From positions 186,001 through 250,000 of the forward strand of contig RAYQ01000005.1 of NCBI GenBank assembly GCA_003612395.1: 64,000 nt of DNA, written 5' to 3'. The stretch comes from Parablautia intestinalis. Its GTDB lineage: Bacteria; Bacillota; Clostridia; Lachnospirales; Lachnospiraceae. The notes beneath the pieces are model-generated. The model searched no databases. It was not told the DNA's origin and worked only from the letters and a program-made list of their open reading frames with translations. Made by a program: the position numbers and the translations under genes. Position 1 is the stretch's first letter; every line of letters starts with the position of its first letter. Of this stretch, positions 43,300 to 52,769 are shown piece after piece.

Positions 43300-45051
43300 A
43301 TGTTTAAAGGATTACAAAAGAAATTTCTTTTACTCATATTGCTTCTGGGACTGCTGCCGCTGCTTTTTCAGGGGTTATTTACCGCCAACCAGACCGCTAA
43401 GGTTATTCTGGATAATAATAAGGTGATCGCCAGCCAGGATTTAGAGAAAATGGCGGAAATAGATTCGACAAGGATCCGCAGCTTTACCAATTTAATATCT
43501 TATATAGCGGAAGAACAGGGTATTTTCGATTTACTTCTTACGCAGGACTTGCAATATTCCGAAAACAGCTCCATTCCGTTAGCCGCCTTTCTTAAATCCG
43601 ATTATATTAATTATGCTGTAGATTATCCCTTTGAATATCTCTTTGTCATGGAGGACGGGCAACTTTACACCAACCAGCCTTTTCTTTCAGCCAAGAACAA
43701 AGCATGGATTTTAAAGCATATACAGGATATCCCTGAAGGAAGTTTTCCTATGGATTGTTACAGCAAAAAAATACGTATAGGAATCCTTGACAAACTGACC
43801 TCCAGAAATTACCGCCCTTCCTATCTATATCTTACCAGTAACCTTTTTGACGGTTCCCAGTATATCGGACAGGCATGGATTGGCGTAAACGCGAATTATC
43901 TTTGGGGGGATTTGGATCAGGCTAAAATCACCCCGAATACCAACCTCTATATCACAGATGAAAATGACATATGTATCATGGAAAGCGTCCAGAATACTAT
44001 CTCTTATAAGGAAGCATTGTCCGGCTTTACCGGGCATGAGAGTGGCAGCGTGATATCTGTTAATCGCGCTAAGCAGCTTCTTTTAATAAAGGAAATTCCT
44101 CTTTCCGGAATTGACGGCGGCTGGAAAATCATTTCCATTACGCCTATCCGCGACCTGGTTATCAATGTGTATAAAAACTTTATTCTTTCCGTTATCCTCA
44201 TCATCCTGGCAGTTGTCGGAATACTGGCAATTTCCCTGTTCATGAATCATTATGTTTTCACCCCTCTGCGCTTTCTGCAGACAGCCATGGAAAATCTGGT
44301 GGAAGGAGATTTTGATGTGAGGACAGATAATCCCGGTATTGATGAAATCGCGGATCTTTTTTCCGGCTTTCAATATATGCAAAAGCAGTTGAAAATAAAA
44401 ATGGAGGAAATCCGTGAAAGAGAAAGTGAAAAAAAATTTATGGAAATTCAAATGTTGCAGGCTCAGATCAATCCTCATTTTATCTGTAATTCCCTGCATA
44501 CTATCCGCATCATGGCGGACTTAAATGAGGATATCGCAGTCAGCAAGTCCCTACAGGCTCTAAACCATCTTGTAAATCACTATCTTCATAACCAGGATTC
44601 TGTCATTCCGCTGAGTGAAGAAATTGACCATTTGCATGAATATCTTTACCTGCAAAAACTTCGATACCATAATTCCTTCTCTTATGAGATTGATATGGCG
44701 GAAAATTTAAATAATCCGGGAATCATGAAGCTGCTGCTGCAGCCCCTTGTCGAGAATTGTATTGTCCACGGTTTCAGCGATAAATCCTGTCAGGGAATCA
44801 TCAGAATTCTCCTTTGCCAAGAGGACGGATGCCTTAAAATAACGATTCGGGATAATGGCTGCGGCATGCCGACGGAAGTTCTTGACGCTTTTCACCGGAA
44901 GATAGCACTGCCCGCTTCCCCAGGCAACAGGATCGGCATTGAGAATGTCTGCAAAAGAATATTTTCCAGTTACGGGCACCCTTATGGCATTTCCATCCAT
45001 AATGAGGGCGGAGCTGTTGTTACCGTTTTACTGCCTTTGATAAATCTCTGA
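43300..45051 (+). CDS. YesM-type sensor histidine kinase
   Basis: 583 residues. Membrane helices near 8-26 and 290-315 enclose a sensor; HAMP (FTPLRFLQTAMENLVEGDFD), His_kinase LQAQINPHFICNSLHTIRIM with the acceptor His, and HATPase (LQPLVENCIVHGF, DNGCGMPTE, RIGIENVCKRI). The box NPHFICN differs from NPHFLYN at two places. AAAGGG precedes the ATG. It should pair with the frameshifted regulator 85 bases downstream. Confidence 0.88.
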   Translation: MFKGLQKKFLLLILLLGLLPLLFQGLFTANQTAKVILDNNKVIASQDLEKMAEIDSTRIRSFTNLISYIAEEQGIFDLLLTQDLQYSENSSIPLAAFLKSDYINYAVDYPFEYLFVMEDGQLYTNQPFLSAKNKAWILKHIQDIPEGSFPMDCYSKKIRIGILDKLTSRNYRPSYLYLTSNLFDGSQYIGQAWIGVNANYLWGDLDQAKITPNTNLYITDENDICIMESVQNTISYKEALSGFTGHESGSVISVNRAKQLLLIKEIPLSGIDGGWKIISITPIRDLVINVYKNFILSVILIILAVVGILAISLFMNHYVFTPLRFLQTAMENLVEGDFDVRTDNPGIDEIADLFSGFQYMQKQLKIKMEEIRERESEKKFMEIQMLQAQINPHFICNSLHTIRIMADLNEDIAVSKSLQALNHLVNHYLHNQDSVIPLSEEIDHLHEYLYLQKLRYHNSFSYEIDMAENLNNPGIMKLLLQPLVENCIVHGFSDKSCQGIIRILLCQEDGCLKITIRDNGCGMPTEVLDAFHRKIALPASPGNRIGIENVCKRIFSSYGHPYGISIHNEGGAVVTVLLPLINL

Positions 45052-45136
45052 CCTACAGGCTACTGCAGGTTATTGAAAACACAGATTAAGCCTGCTATCC
45101 CGGGTTTGCAGGTTTCGGAAAGATATGAGGATTAAA

Positions 45137-46706
45137 ATGTTAAAAGTTATGCTTCTTGATGACGAGGCCCTTGCCCGCATTGGTTTACTTCATAGTATCA
45201 ATTGGGAGGAGCACGGCTATCATATCGTTGGAGAGGCCGGCAATATAACCGATGCTCTCGCCCTTGCCCGCCAGACAAAACCGGATATTGTTCTGGTGGA
45301 TATTATTCTTCGCAATGAAAATGGTCTGTGCTTTATTGAGGAGCTTCAAAAAACACTTCCTCTGACCAGATTTATCCTGATCAGCTGTGCTGATGAAACA
45401 GAATTCTACAGGAAAGCCATCTCTCTGCATGTAGATGAGTTCATTTCCAAGTCTGACCTGTCCGGTCAGGAGCTTTTAGCCAAGCTGGACCATACTGCGC
45501 GGAAAATATATCAGGAACGCGTTATTGTCTCCAAGGACGATACTCAGGACTATGAGTATATCAACCGCCATTCCACACTCAGCAGCTATATTAATCAGTA
45601 TCTGAGCAGAGAAAGCACAGACACATCCCTGCTAATCCAAAAGCTTTCCTTTTATAATATCACCCTTTATCCTGCCGGTTACTTTCTGATCTGTCTGAAG
45701 CTTCCCCAGCAGAAATTGCCCTTGAAGGACACTCTCGAGGCCTCCATTATCACATTATGCTATGAAATACTGGCTGATCTGGCGGAAGGGTATATTTTCA
45801 GGGACTACCAACAGCATATCATCTTTTTCATCTCCGCCCCAAAAGCCCCTCTTTCGCCTAAATGGAAGGAAACGCTGTGCTACAGACTTACCAGCACTAT
45901 TTTTGAATGCCTGAATCTGCATACGGTTTGCGGTATCTCTAAGTGGATGGTCTCGCTGAAAGATTTTCATACTGCGTGGGAACAGGCTATTTACGCCTGC
46001 GCTCAAAATTATATACTGCCCGAAAGAAAGATTTGTTTCTATGAACCGGAAAATACCCCTGATGCCTATATCTGTCAGTTAGAAACAGAAAAAGAGCAGG
46101 CTCTTTCGATAGCCAGGATTTCCCAAATGCAGATGTTGTTAGAATATTTGGAGCATATATATCGCCTTTCTCTGGATTATCCCTGCTGCAATATACAGGT
46201 TATCCAGGGCGTATATCTGGAGATTTTGAATCATATACTTAATGTATTATCTATTTCCCTGTTAGATTTTGGGTCCCTTGTAAAGGAGCCCATTCTGCCT
46301 GCAGAGTTTCTTTCGAAGCACGAAACTCTACGGCAAATGCATGAAGCCCTTTATGCTCTGATTATGGTTCTTTCAGGGCTGTCCCCGGATACCGGCAAAA
46401 ACAGATTGATTTTAGAAATCAATGAATATAAGCAGTCACTTAAATCAGCATATTTCTCTTGCCGATATTTCTTCTTATGTCCATTTTACGCCTTCTTATC
46501 TCAGCAGATATTATAAAAAGCAAACAGGTATGAATCTAAAGGATTATATTATGGACTGTAAAATACACAGAGCCATTCAAATGCTCAAAGAAGGAGTTCC
46601 TGTCAGCCTGATTGCAGAACAGCTCTCCTTTTGTTCCAGCAGTCATTTTATTCATGTTTTTAAAGAAAAAACCGGTCAGACGCCCAATGCCTATATTTCC
46701 TCCTGA
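45137..46706 (+). pseudogene. YesN-type response regulator split by a frameshift
   Basis: The first frame (45137-46516) has the receiver (LLDDE at 7-10, Asp55 in LVDIILRNENG, Lys in FISKSDL) and the middle region and ends in a junk tail. The AraC HTH continues in another frame from 46422 (SLADISSYVHFTPSYLSRYY, VSLIAEQLSFCSSSHFIHVF). The switch lies at GAATATAAGC near 46424-46432: adding one TA unit restores INEYISSHLNQH. Start 45137 has GAGG in ATGAGGATTAAA upstream. As read, the product would lack its DNA-binding domain. Confidence 0.85.
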
Positions 46707-46740
46707 GTATCTGTTTTTGTATCGCTTCGCTGCCAATATT

Positions 46741-48033
46741 TCACTGCCGTATGGCATTGGGATAAATCCGCTCCATTCTGCCATCATCAAAATGTTCATC
46801 CATGATCTGTTCCCATCCGTGAACTGCGGTCTTTCCCTCTGCCCGCGTGTCATAGCGCACCAGCGCCAGCATGGACACCCAAATGTTAAAAACCATAAAT
46901 ATTATTGTAAAACTTGTCAGGATCCATCCCGTTTTTCTTAAAATAGCATCAATTAACCGTGCCACTTTCGGATATAATCCCTTGATCCATACAACCGCAG
47001 CAATTCCCCAAAAGAAGCAGTAAAGAAGGTTGATCCGCCCTCCCAGATTAAAGGACATGGCGCTGTAATCCCAAAACACCTTTCCAAATACAATTTCCGT
47101 AAAAACGCTGCAGATATATTCATAGGCGCCGCCCAGAAAAAGGCCCACCCAGAAGATATGATGTTCCTGCTTATCCCGGTCCTTATAAAGCAGCACTGTC
47201 ACAAGAGCAATCGCAAGCCCCCATACCACGCTAAATGGCCCCCAAACCAGACTGCTCCTGCTCATCCATACACCTGCCGTAATCCGACAGAATATGGTCT
47301 CCACAATATCCCCTGCAAAAGCCCCGATCACAAACAGCCAGAATACCTGCACAAAGCTGCATTTCTCCCCGGCCTTTTCCTTTTCTTCCTCCCGTCCCGG
47401 CAAAATAGCAGGATAAGACCTTCCCATTCTTTTTTCAATACGCCCGGAGACCTTTGAGGCAAGATAGAATGTCCACCTTTGCAGCCTGTGATTCCATCCA
47501 AGAATCCGGGGAATCTTTTCCTCTATATGATAAATCCACATAAAAGATCCTAAAAAGTCTACCACTCCAACAGCAGCAAGTCCAAGGACGGCCCCTTTCC
47601 TCAGAATTTCGGGCAAACTGCGGTAAACCCCTAAAATAATCCCATTCCCATACCGGACTGCCAAAAATCCAAGGGCTCCCCAGAGCAGCGAGTACTGCGG
47701 ACAGATATATCCGTCATAATTCCACTTTTTGTCGGAATAATCCCACCATTTCTTCCACTTCATCCGTTCCAGCATTTTGCCGGTAAACCACTCCACGGCG
47801 GTAGCCACAGCCATGCTTCCTAAAAACAAAAACAGCGCATCCTTTCTAAGGTCCTGCAGAAAGACCGTCAATAGCGCTCCGGTAAAACCATATACAAAGC
47901 AAAAGGGGCCCGATGCAAAACCGCGGTTTCTGAAATCCTTAACCTTTATGGTTGCAACCGCCGTCTCGGTAAGCCACCCAAGAAAAGAATAAGTAAAAAA
48001 GAGTATTCCAAGCTCATAAAATGTATGACTCAT
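46741..48033 (-). CDS. Two-domain CmpB-like membrane protein (PF06541 duplicated)
   Basis: 430 residues. Two tandem copies of the domain: FLGWLTETAVATIKVKDFRN ... WKKWWDYSDKKWNYDGYICPQ in the first half, and FAGDIVETIFCRITAGVWMS ... GKVFWDYSAMSFNLGGRINL in the second. Each has the Glu in helix 1 and the WDYS block. Eight or more membrane helices. GGAGG precedes the ATG. Function unknown; the short relative at 0.65 kb has only one copy. Confidence 0.8.
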   Translation of the reverse strand: MSHTFYELGILFFTYSFLGWLTETAVATIKVKDFRNRGFASGPFCFVYGFTGALLTVFLQDLRKDALFLFLGSMAVATAVEWFTGKMLERMKWKKWWDYSDKKWNYDGYICPQYSLLWGALGFLAVRYGNGIILGVYRSLPEILRKGAVLGLAAVGVVDFLGSFMWIYHIEEKIPRILGWNHRLQRWTFYLASKVSGRIEKRMGRSYPAILPGREEEKEKAGEKCSFVQVFWLFVIGAFAGDIVETIFCRITAGVWMSRSSLVWGPFSVVWGLAIALVTVLLYKDRDKQEHHIFWVGLFLGGAYEYICSVFTEIVFGKVFWDYSAMSFNLGGRINLLYCFFWGIAAVVWIKGLYPKVARLIDAILRKTGWILTSFTIIFMVFNIWVSMLALVRYDTRAEGKTAVHGWEQIMDEHFDDGRMERIYPNAIRQ

Positions 48034-48167
48034 TTCGTTTCCTCCCAGAGTATATTTGCAAAATGCTTTCTGCCGGATGTCCGATCTGTTTGTGACTGTT
48101 TATCGCCTTTGTCAAAGAGCTCTATCTGGCGCTTTATGAATTTTCATATGTCATTTACTATCGCTAT

Positions 48168-48602
48168 CTATAGCCTTTTCGTAAAGCAAATAATTCTGTT
48201 TGCTTCTGAAAATCCCATCTTCAAATGAAATTTCAGGCTGCCTTCATTTACCAGCTCGCAATCACTGGCAAACTCCGTACAGCCCTGCTCTTTTGCCCAC
48301 CTTTGACAGGCATCCAGCATTTCTTTTGCTATTCCTCTTTTTCGATATTCTTCCTCCACGAAAATACCTTCCAGATACCCCACCGGGCTTGTATCGGTTC
48401 CTTCCACATAATCATGCCGCAATCCGCACTGGGCAAAACCCACAGAGCGGTCATCCGATATAGCAAGAAAAACCGCACAGCTATCCTTATCGATATAAGC
48501 GGCAAATTCCTCTTTTAATTCTTCTATAGTATGGGATTTCCACATTTGTATCGCAAGGCCGGCAACCATCCCTGCATCTTCGGCAATTGCCTTTTTAATC
48601 AT
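48168..48602 (-). CDS. AAC(6')-I-like aminoglycoside N-acetyltransferase family protein
   Basis: 144 residues from ATG 48602, which overlaps the stop of the upstream gene. The order is that of the aac(6')-I group: FAAYIDKDSCAVFLAISDD, FAQCGLRHDYVEGTDTSP, GYLEGIFVEEEYRKRGIAKE (acetyl-CoA loop), CTEFASDCELVNEGSLKFH. Chromosomal members can acetylate aminoglycosides, but resistance must not be assumed. Last of three genes transcribed together. Confidence 0.82.
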   Translation of the reverse strand: MIKKAIAEDAGMVAGLAIQMWKSHTIEELKEEFAAYIDKDSCAVFLAISDDRSVGFAQCGLRHDYVEGTDTSPVGYLEGIFVEEEYRKRGIAKEMLDACQRWAKEQGCTEFASDCELVNEGSLKFHLKMGFSEANRIICFTKRL

Positions 48603-49209
48603 CTCTCTCATCCTCATGCCCGGCTTTCTCCGCAATGAAATATCCCAAGTCAAGCCGCACTTCTTTTCTGCCGATATCCCTGTTAGAATAACAGCAGCTG
48701 TCAAAACCAATCAGCTCAAACCCCTCCTGCAAATAAAAACAAATCGCCGGAACATTACAGGACTGTGTCTCCAAAATAATCGCCCGCCTGTGTTCTCTGT
48801 CTGCCTGCTGTTTTGCAATTTTCATTAAGGCATGTCCAATACCTTTTCTTCTCAGCTTCTCATGCACCCACAGCTCTGTAACCATTAGCCTGTTAGACCA
48901 CTCCTCAGGACAGGTCTCAATGCAGGCGACCAATTCCTCTCCGCCCTCCTTTTCCTCTACAATCCCCCATGCGCAAGCCTTCTCCCAATGATCCTGATAC
49001 AGCTTATCCGGGAAATCGTATTCCTCAGGGTAATGTGAAATGGGCTCTCTCAATTTTGTTTTCACAAAATGGACGCTGACCCCCTGGCCATTCCTTTCTA
49101 TTTTTACATCAAAATATTCCTCCGTGGTATATCGCATTGGTATGCGGGCATTTTTCCACTGCTCCTTCGGAAGATGTACGATTTTATATTCTTCTGTGTT
49201 CATATTCAT
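48595..49209 (-). CDS. GNAT-family N-acetyltransferase
   Basis: 204 residues. Acetyl-CoA loop LRRKGIGHALMKIAKQQADR, preceded by MVTELWVHEK and followed by SCNVPAICFYLQEGFELIGF. AGGAG precedes the ATG. It starts 9 bases after the nucleotidyltransferase stop and its own stop overlaps the next gene, so the three are an operon. Confidence 0.85.
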   Translation of the reverse strand: MNMNTEEYKIVHLPKEQWKNARIPMRYTTEEYFDVKIERNGQGVSVHFVKTKLREPISHYPEEYDFPDKLYQDHWEKACAWGIVEEKEGGEELVACIETCPEEWSNRLMVTELWVHEKLRRKGIGHALMKIAKQQADREHRRAIILETQSCNVPAICFYLQEGFELIGFDSCCYSNRDIGRKEVRLDLGYFIAEKAGHEDERDD

Positions 49210-49218
49210 CTTGATCTC

Positions 49219-50295
49219 CTAACCCCAGATACTTGCTCTTTCAAATTCTTCAAAATCTGCAAATCTTTTTATCTTTTCACCGCTGTCTGTAATTATTCTG
49301 ACAAAATCCTGCTCTGCCCTTCTTGTTGTCTCTGCCAGCTTCTCTAAATTCCTATAACTATATGCTCCCAGAATATCGTAGCATAAGATTCCCTGCTCAC
49401 CTGCTATTTCCTTCAATTCATTTTGAAGACAGACAGCAGACAAAAAGGCCAATATATAATTACTGGTCTTTGCACAAACATATATTTTGTTAAAAGTAGA
49501 ACAGATCTCTTCATATAGCCTTGCCAAAAAGTAAAAATCCGTATTTTGGTCTGCCGCTTCCTCTGCCGCCTTTTCTTCCTGTTTTTGTTCCTCCCTGACA
49601 GGTTCTGCCGCCGCAAAATCGCCAAAGGCTCTTATAAGATTCCAGGAATGCATTTTGATATCTTCCACCCTTTCTGATTTTATTACATTTTCATATTCTC
49701 CAATAAAATCAGCAGGAATATTTTTAAATCTATGTAAATCTTCATATTGCTTTTTCAGACCAAAATGAAAATAATCCTGATTATAGACAGCAACGGCATC
49801 CGCCAGCGTCATAATCATTTTTCCCGCAAAAAGACGTGCCTCCATAAGCTTGCTGCAATTCTCAAGCTGCCAATACAATTTACAGGCGTACTCAAATTTC
49901 CCCCTGGCAATTTTTCCTGTATATTCAGAATTCTTTAAGTTATCCTGCAGGCGCTTTTGTAAATTTTTAAATTTTTTTAATTCATCCGCTCCATGGCAGT
50001 ACAGTATCTTCGCATCCCCTACGCAGGGGATGAGTATTTCTTTCAGGTTTGCAATTCCCTCCACCCGCTCCCAGCTCATGGGAAAAATATCATAACCGAT
50101 ATCCTGAATAACAAAATCTGCCGCAAACTGATATCCCCTCTGTGTTCTTGGGATAAAATAGCAGTCCACATCTGATTTTGTATTAGCCGTGCCATTGATA
50201 TAAGAACCATATAACAGAATTAATGCTATATCCTCTGCATAATCCCTTTTAACACGATTGGAAATCCAATTTACAATTTTATCGTTGACCGTCAT
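49219..50295 (-). CDS. Nucleotidyltransferase-domain protein
   Basis: 358 residues. The N-terminal nucleotidyltransferase motif is LLYGSYINGTANTKSDVDCY (GS-x10-DxD type, about residues 28-47). The rest is helical with a Glu/Ala-rich segment (REEQKQEEKAAEEAADQ, about residue 235-250). Close in type to aminoglycoside or other small-molecule nucleotidyltransferases; substrate unknown. First of an operon with two acetyltransferases, a context often seen with antibiotic modification. GGAGG upstream. Confidence 0.72.
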   Translation of the reverse strand: MTVNDKIVNWISNRVKRDYAEDIALILLYGSYINGTANTKSDVDCYFIPRTQRGYQFAADFVIQDIGYDIFPMSWERVEGIANLKEILIPCVGDAKILYCHGADELKKFKNLQKRLQDNLKNSEYTGKIARGKFEYACKLYWQLENCSKLMEARLFAGKMIMTLADAVAVYNQDYFHFGLKKQYEDLHRFKNIPADFIGEYENVIKSERVEDIKMHSWNLIRAFGDFAAAEPVREEQKQEEKAAEEAADQNTDFYFLARLYEEICSTFNKIYVCAKTSNYILAFLSAVCLQNELKEIAGEQGILCYDILGAYSYRNLEKLAETTRRAEQDFVRIITDSGEKIKRFADFEEFERASIWG

Positions 50296-50313
50296 TTTTT
50301 ACTCCCTCCTGCA

Positions 50314-50336
50314 TACCGCAAGCTTTGCTTGCGGTA
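50314..50336 (-). repeat. Hairpin in the nucleotidyltransferase leader (type 3)
   Basis: TACCGCAAGC and GCTTGCGGTA are perfect 10-bp arms with an AAA loop; TATGCAGGAGGGAG follows on the minus strand and holds the ribosome site. A second inverted repeat (GTTTGGAAGT/ACTTTCAAAC, about 50353-50374) precedes it. Confidence 0.6.
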
Positions 50337-50437
50337 CTGCCACCGATAAAGAGTTTGGAAGTTTACTTTCAAACTTCGCTCCGTTTCTTTCAAGCGGGCC
50401 TTGCGAAAAGTATTGATATGCCTGATATCAGATAATT

Positions 50438-51223
50438 TTATTGGTTTTCCAATTCTTCTATAAAGTGCGCAATACCTTCCTCATCATTTGAGCCCGCTAC
50501 AATATCCGCCCTGCTTTTCACTTCATCAATTGCGTTTCCCATTGCAACCCCCAGCCCACAAAGTTCTAGCATACCTATATCTGCAAAATCGTCACCAAAT
50601 GCAATGACAGATTCCGTACCAATTCCGCAATCTTGCGTAATCCTTGTAATGGAATTTTCTTTCGTCACATTCTTTTTGGTAAATTTATACCAATATCCAT
50701 CTGAAAAACGTATACAATCACATTGCGCCAGTCTTTCTGCCAACACTTTGGCGTTGTTTTCATCAAAAATTTCGACACACATTTTCAGTGCACATTCTGA
50801 AAATTCGTTGAAATCCGTATAAATGCTCTCTCCCCAGCTTTGATCAAGTTTCTTTGGATCTGTTTTATAATTCCAATAATGTGCCTCTGCCGTATCAATC
50901 GTTATTTCGCAGTCTTCCCCGCAGACGGTTCTTGCCATATCAATCATATTTCTGGTTTCGGTTTCCGAAAATTCTGCTTTATAAATATATTCTTCCCCCT
51001 TTTTTACCAGCGCACCGCCGCTCGTTATTAAAATATCCGGCATAAGTTCCTTCAAAAATATCATGCAATTCTGTTCACTTCTGGATGTCGAAACGCCAAT
51101 CATCATCCCTTTTTCCCTGCACCTTTTTATAGCCGAAAGAGTTCTTTTGGATATGGTCTTATCACTTTGTAACAAAGTTCCGTCTAAATCAAATAACAGT
51201 AATCTGTATGCCTGCTTTGTCAT
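50438..51223 (-). CDS. Cof-type HAD hydrolase
   Basis: 261 residues from ATG 51223 (GATGAGG upstream). Motif I LLFDLDGTLLQS, motif II IGVSTSRSEQN, motif III/IV IGTESVIAFGDDFADIGMLE. Class IIB cap in the middle. Small-metabolite phosphatase. 87 bases downstream of the radical SAM gene on the same strand. Confidence 0.85.
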   Translation of the reverse strand: MTKQAYRLLLFDLDGTLLQSDKTISKRTLSAIKRCREKGMMIGVSTSRSEQNCMIFLKELMPDILITSGGALVKKGEEYIYKAEFSETETRNMIDMARTVCGEDCEITIDTAEAHYWNYKTDPKKLDQSWGESIYTDFNEFSECALKMCVEIFDENNAKVLAERLAQCDCIRFSDGYWYKFTKKNVTKENSITRITQDCGIGTESVIAFGDDFADIGMLELCGLGVAMGNAIDEVKSRADIVAGSNDEEGIAHFIEELENQ

Positions 51224-51309
51224 TGCTTCTTCCTCATCCCTTTTCACCTGCGGCAGATATTCCTTCCAGCCGGTCACCCTGCCGGCAATCCTCAAAGGCG
51301 TCTGCTGTA

Positions 51310-52074
51310 TCAGGGCTGATAGCCGCTTAGAATATCAAGAATATTCTTCTGATATATGTTATCGTTTAACACATCGCCATTTGGTGAGAAACTAATTGCT
51401 TTTATATCAAACGGATTCTCCTCATATGGGCTTAAAGTTTCTGTATTATCATCAAAATATTCACTCAAATACTTAAGTGCATTTCCACCTGGAAAAATAA
51501 CATTTCCCGAACCAACGGGAATTTTCAAATCCGCAAATTCACCTAATATTTCCCTCGTTTTTTTGTTGTAAGAATTATCGTCCTGTTTACTCACTAACCA
51601 TGCCGGACTGAGTTTTACCAAAATACCTGCTACCAGAATACACTCTGCAAAATAAAAAACAGACTCTAGTGGTATCGTCTCCTGATGAAAGGCATCAACC
51701 GATAAAAGAATTTTAGAAACCCCGCTCTCCGCAAGCATATTTGCAACTTCCTTTATCCTTCTCCTGTCCTTCGTGAAAAATCCGTTTGTAATAAGCTCTC
51801 TGCCCGGTATCCCCACCGCTTTTGCGATTCTATGTATCTCACAAACCACCTCCGGGTAAAGCAAAGGCTCTCCCCCAAAAGTCATCAATGATTCAATCTG
51901 ATAGTCTTTACATACTTCACGAATTGCATTTGCGGCAGCATCCGCATCAATACATCCTGACAGGGAAGTATGCTCCCCCTCCGAACAGTGCTTACATTTT
52001 CCGGTACATGCCAGAGTAACTACAAATTCAATTCTGTTTAAATTTTGAACATATTGATTCTTACTAATAGCCAT
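51310..52074 (-). CDS. Radical SAM protein with cysteine-free SPASM-like tail
   Basis: 254 residues. CxxxCxxC cluster motif in VVTLACTGKCKHCSEGEH (about residues 22-30), GGEPLLYPEV as the SAM-binding GGE, and later ILLSVDAFHQE. The tail ISFSPNGDVLNDNIYQKNIL has the NGDV and NIY pattern of SPASM/twitch domains but no cysteines. Possibly a peptide- or cofactor-modifying enzyme that lost auxiliary clusters. The ATG is only one base behind AGGAG, which is unusual. Confidence 0.78.
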   Translation of the reverse strand: MAISKNQYVQNLNRIEFVVTLACTGKCKHCSEGEHTSLSGCIDADAAANAIREVCKDYQIESLMTFGGEPLLYPEVVCEIHRIAKAVGIPGRELITNGFFTKDRRRIKEVANMLAESGVSKILLSVDAFHQETIPLESVFYFAECILVAGILVKLSPAWLVSKQDDNSYNKKTREILGEFADLKIPVGSGNVIFPGGNALKYLSEYFDDNTETLSPYEENPFDIKAISFSPNGDVLNDNIYQKNILDILSGYQP

Positions 52075-52120
52075 GCTCCTTTCTAATCCTGCGAATTTGT
52101 GCCCTCAAGTACAATATTTG
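52072..52120 (-). repeat. Leader hairpin repeat (type 2), copy l
   Basis: Nearly the same sequence as copy a at 6889-6936 (CCTGC-AATTTGTGCCC-TCAAG-ATATTTG on the plus strand), and it also ends in GGAGCATG, here the start of the radical SAM gene. A hairpin GTGAAAAAT/ATTTTTCAC (52141-52160) precedes it. The rest of the gap to 52243 is empty. Confidence 0.55.
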
Positions 52121-52243
52121 CAAAACAAACAAGTTCGTTTGTGAAAAATTCATTTTTCACACCAGACCACCTTCCTTTTCTGCTGCAGCTCCGCGCACCC
52201 CTGCTCCTTTTCCGTTTAAAGCACAGGCACCTGATATGAATTG

Positions 52244-52657
52244 TTATTTCCGATTTGGTTTTCTTTTAATGGCCAGCAATTTCATATAATCATCAAATTC
52301 AGCAGTATCGGCCGGTTCAAACATTACCCATTTTCCATCATGATAGGTTTTTGCTTCATCATACCGCCTGCAAACATCGGCAGAAAGAGCAGCTCTGATA
52401 TCTTCAAATTTTATTCTTTCATCCTTTCCAAATATAATCATGAAACCAATGCAGTCCTTTTTTGCATACAGGCTGCAAAGTGTTTTACCGCCTCTGCGGT
52501 ATTTATACTCATAAGTCCAGTTTTTACCGCCAGTATTCCATAATCGTTCCATTTCGTATTTTTCTTCGATAGCCGAACATAACTCTTCCCAGACAGCAAA
52601 CAAAGATTGTCCGAGCAATTCAGCCATAGTTACTTGAGACGGTATATTTTCAAGCAT
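52244..52657 (-). CDS. DUF3788 family protein
   Basis: 137 residues. Family pattern: LGQSLFAVWEELCSAIEEKY, WNTGGKNWTYEYKYRRGGKTL, CSLYAKKDCIGFMIIFGKDE, YDEAKTYHDGKWVMFEP. These small cytosolic proteins have no known biochemical role. Alone; no operon partner. Confidence 0.8.
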   Translation of the reverse strand: MLENIPSQVTMAELLGQSLFAVWEELCSAIEEKYEMERLWNTGGKNWTYEYKYRRGGKTLCSLYAKKDCIGFMIIFGKDERIKFEDIRAALSADVCRRYDEAKTYHDGKWVMFEPADTAEFDDYMKLLAIKRKPNRK

Positions 52658-52769
52658 AGTAATTCTCCATAAATTTTCAATTTATTGTTCTAAGTATAAC
52701 ATCCCGCAGACTGCGTCCGCAACGCCTGCCTGATACAAAACAATTATGCTGTTAGCGGCAAAGCATTTT

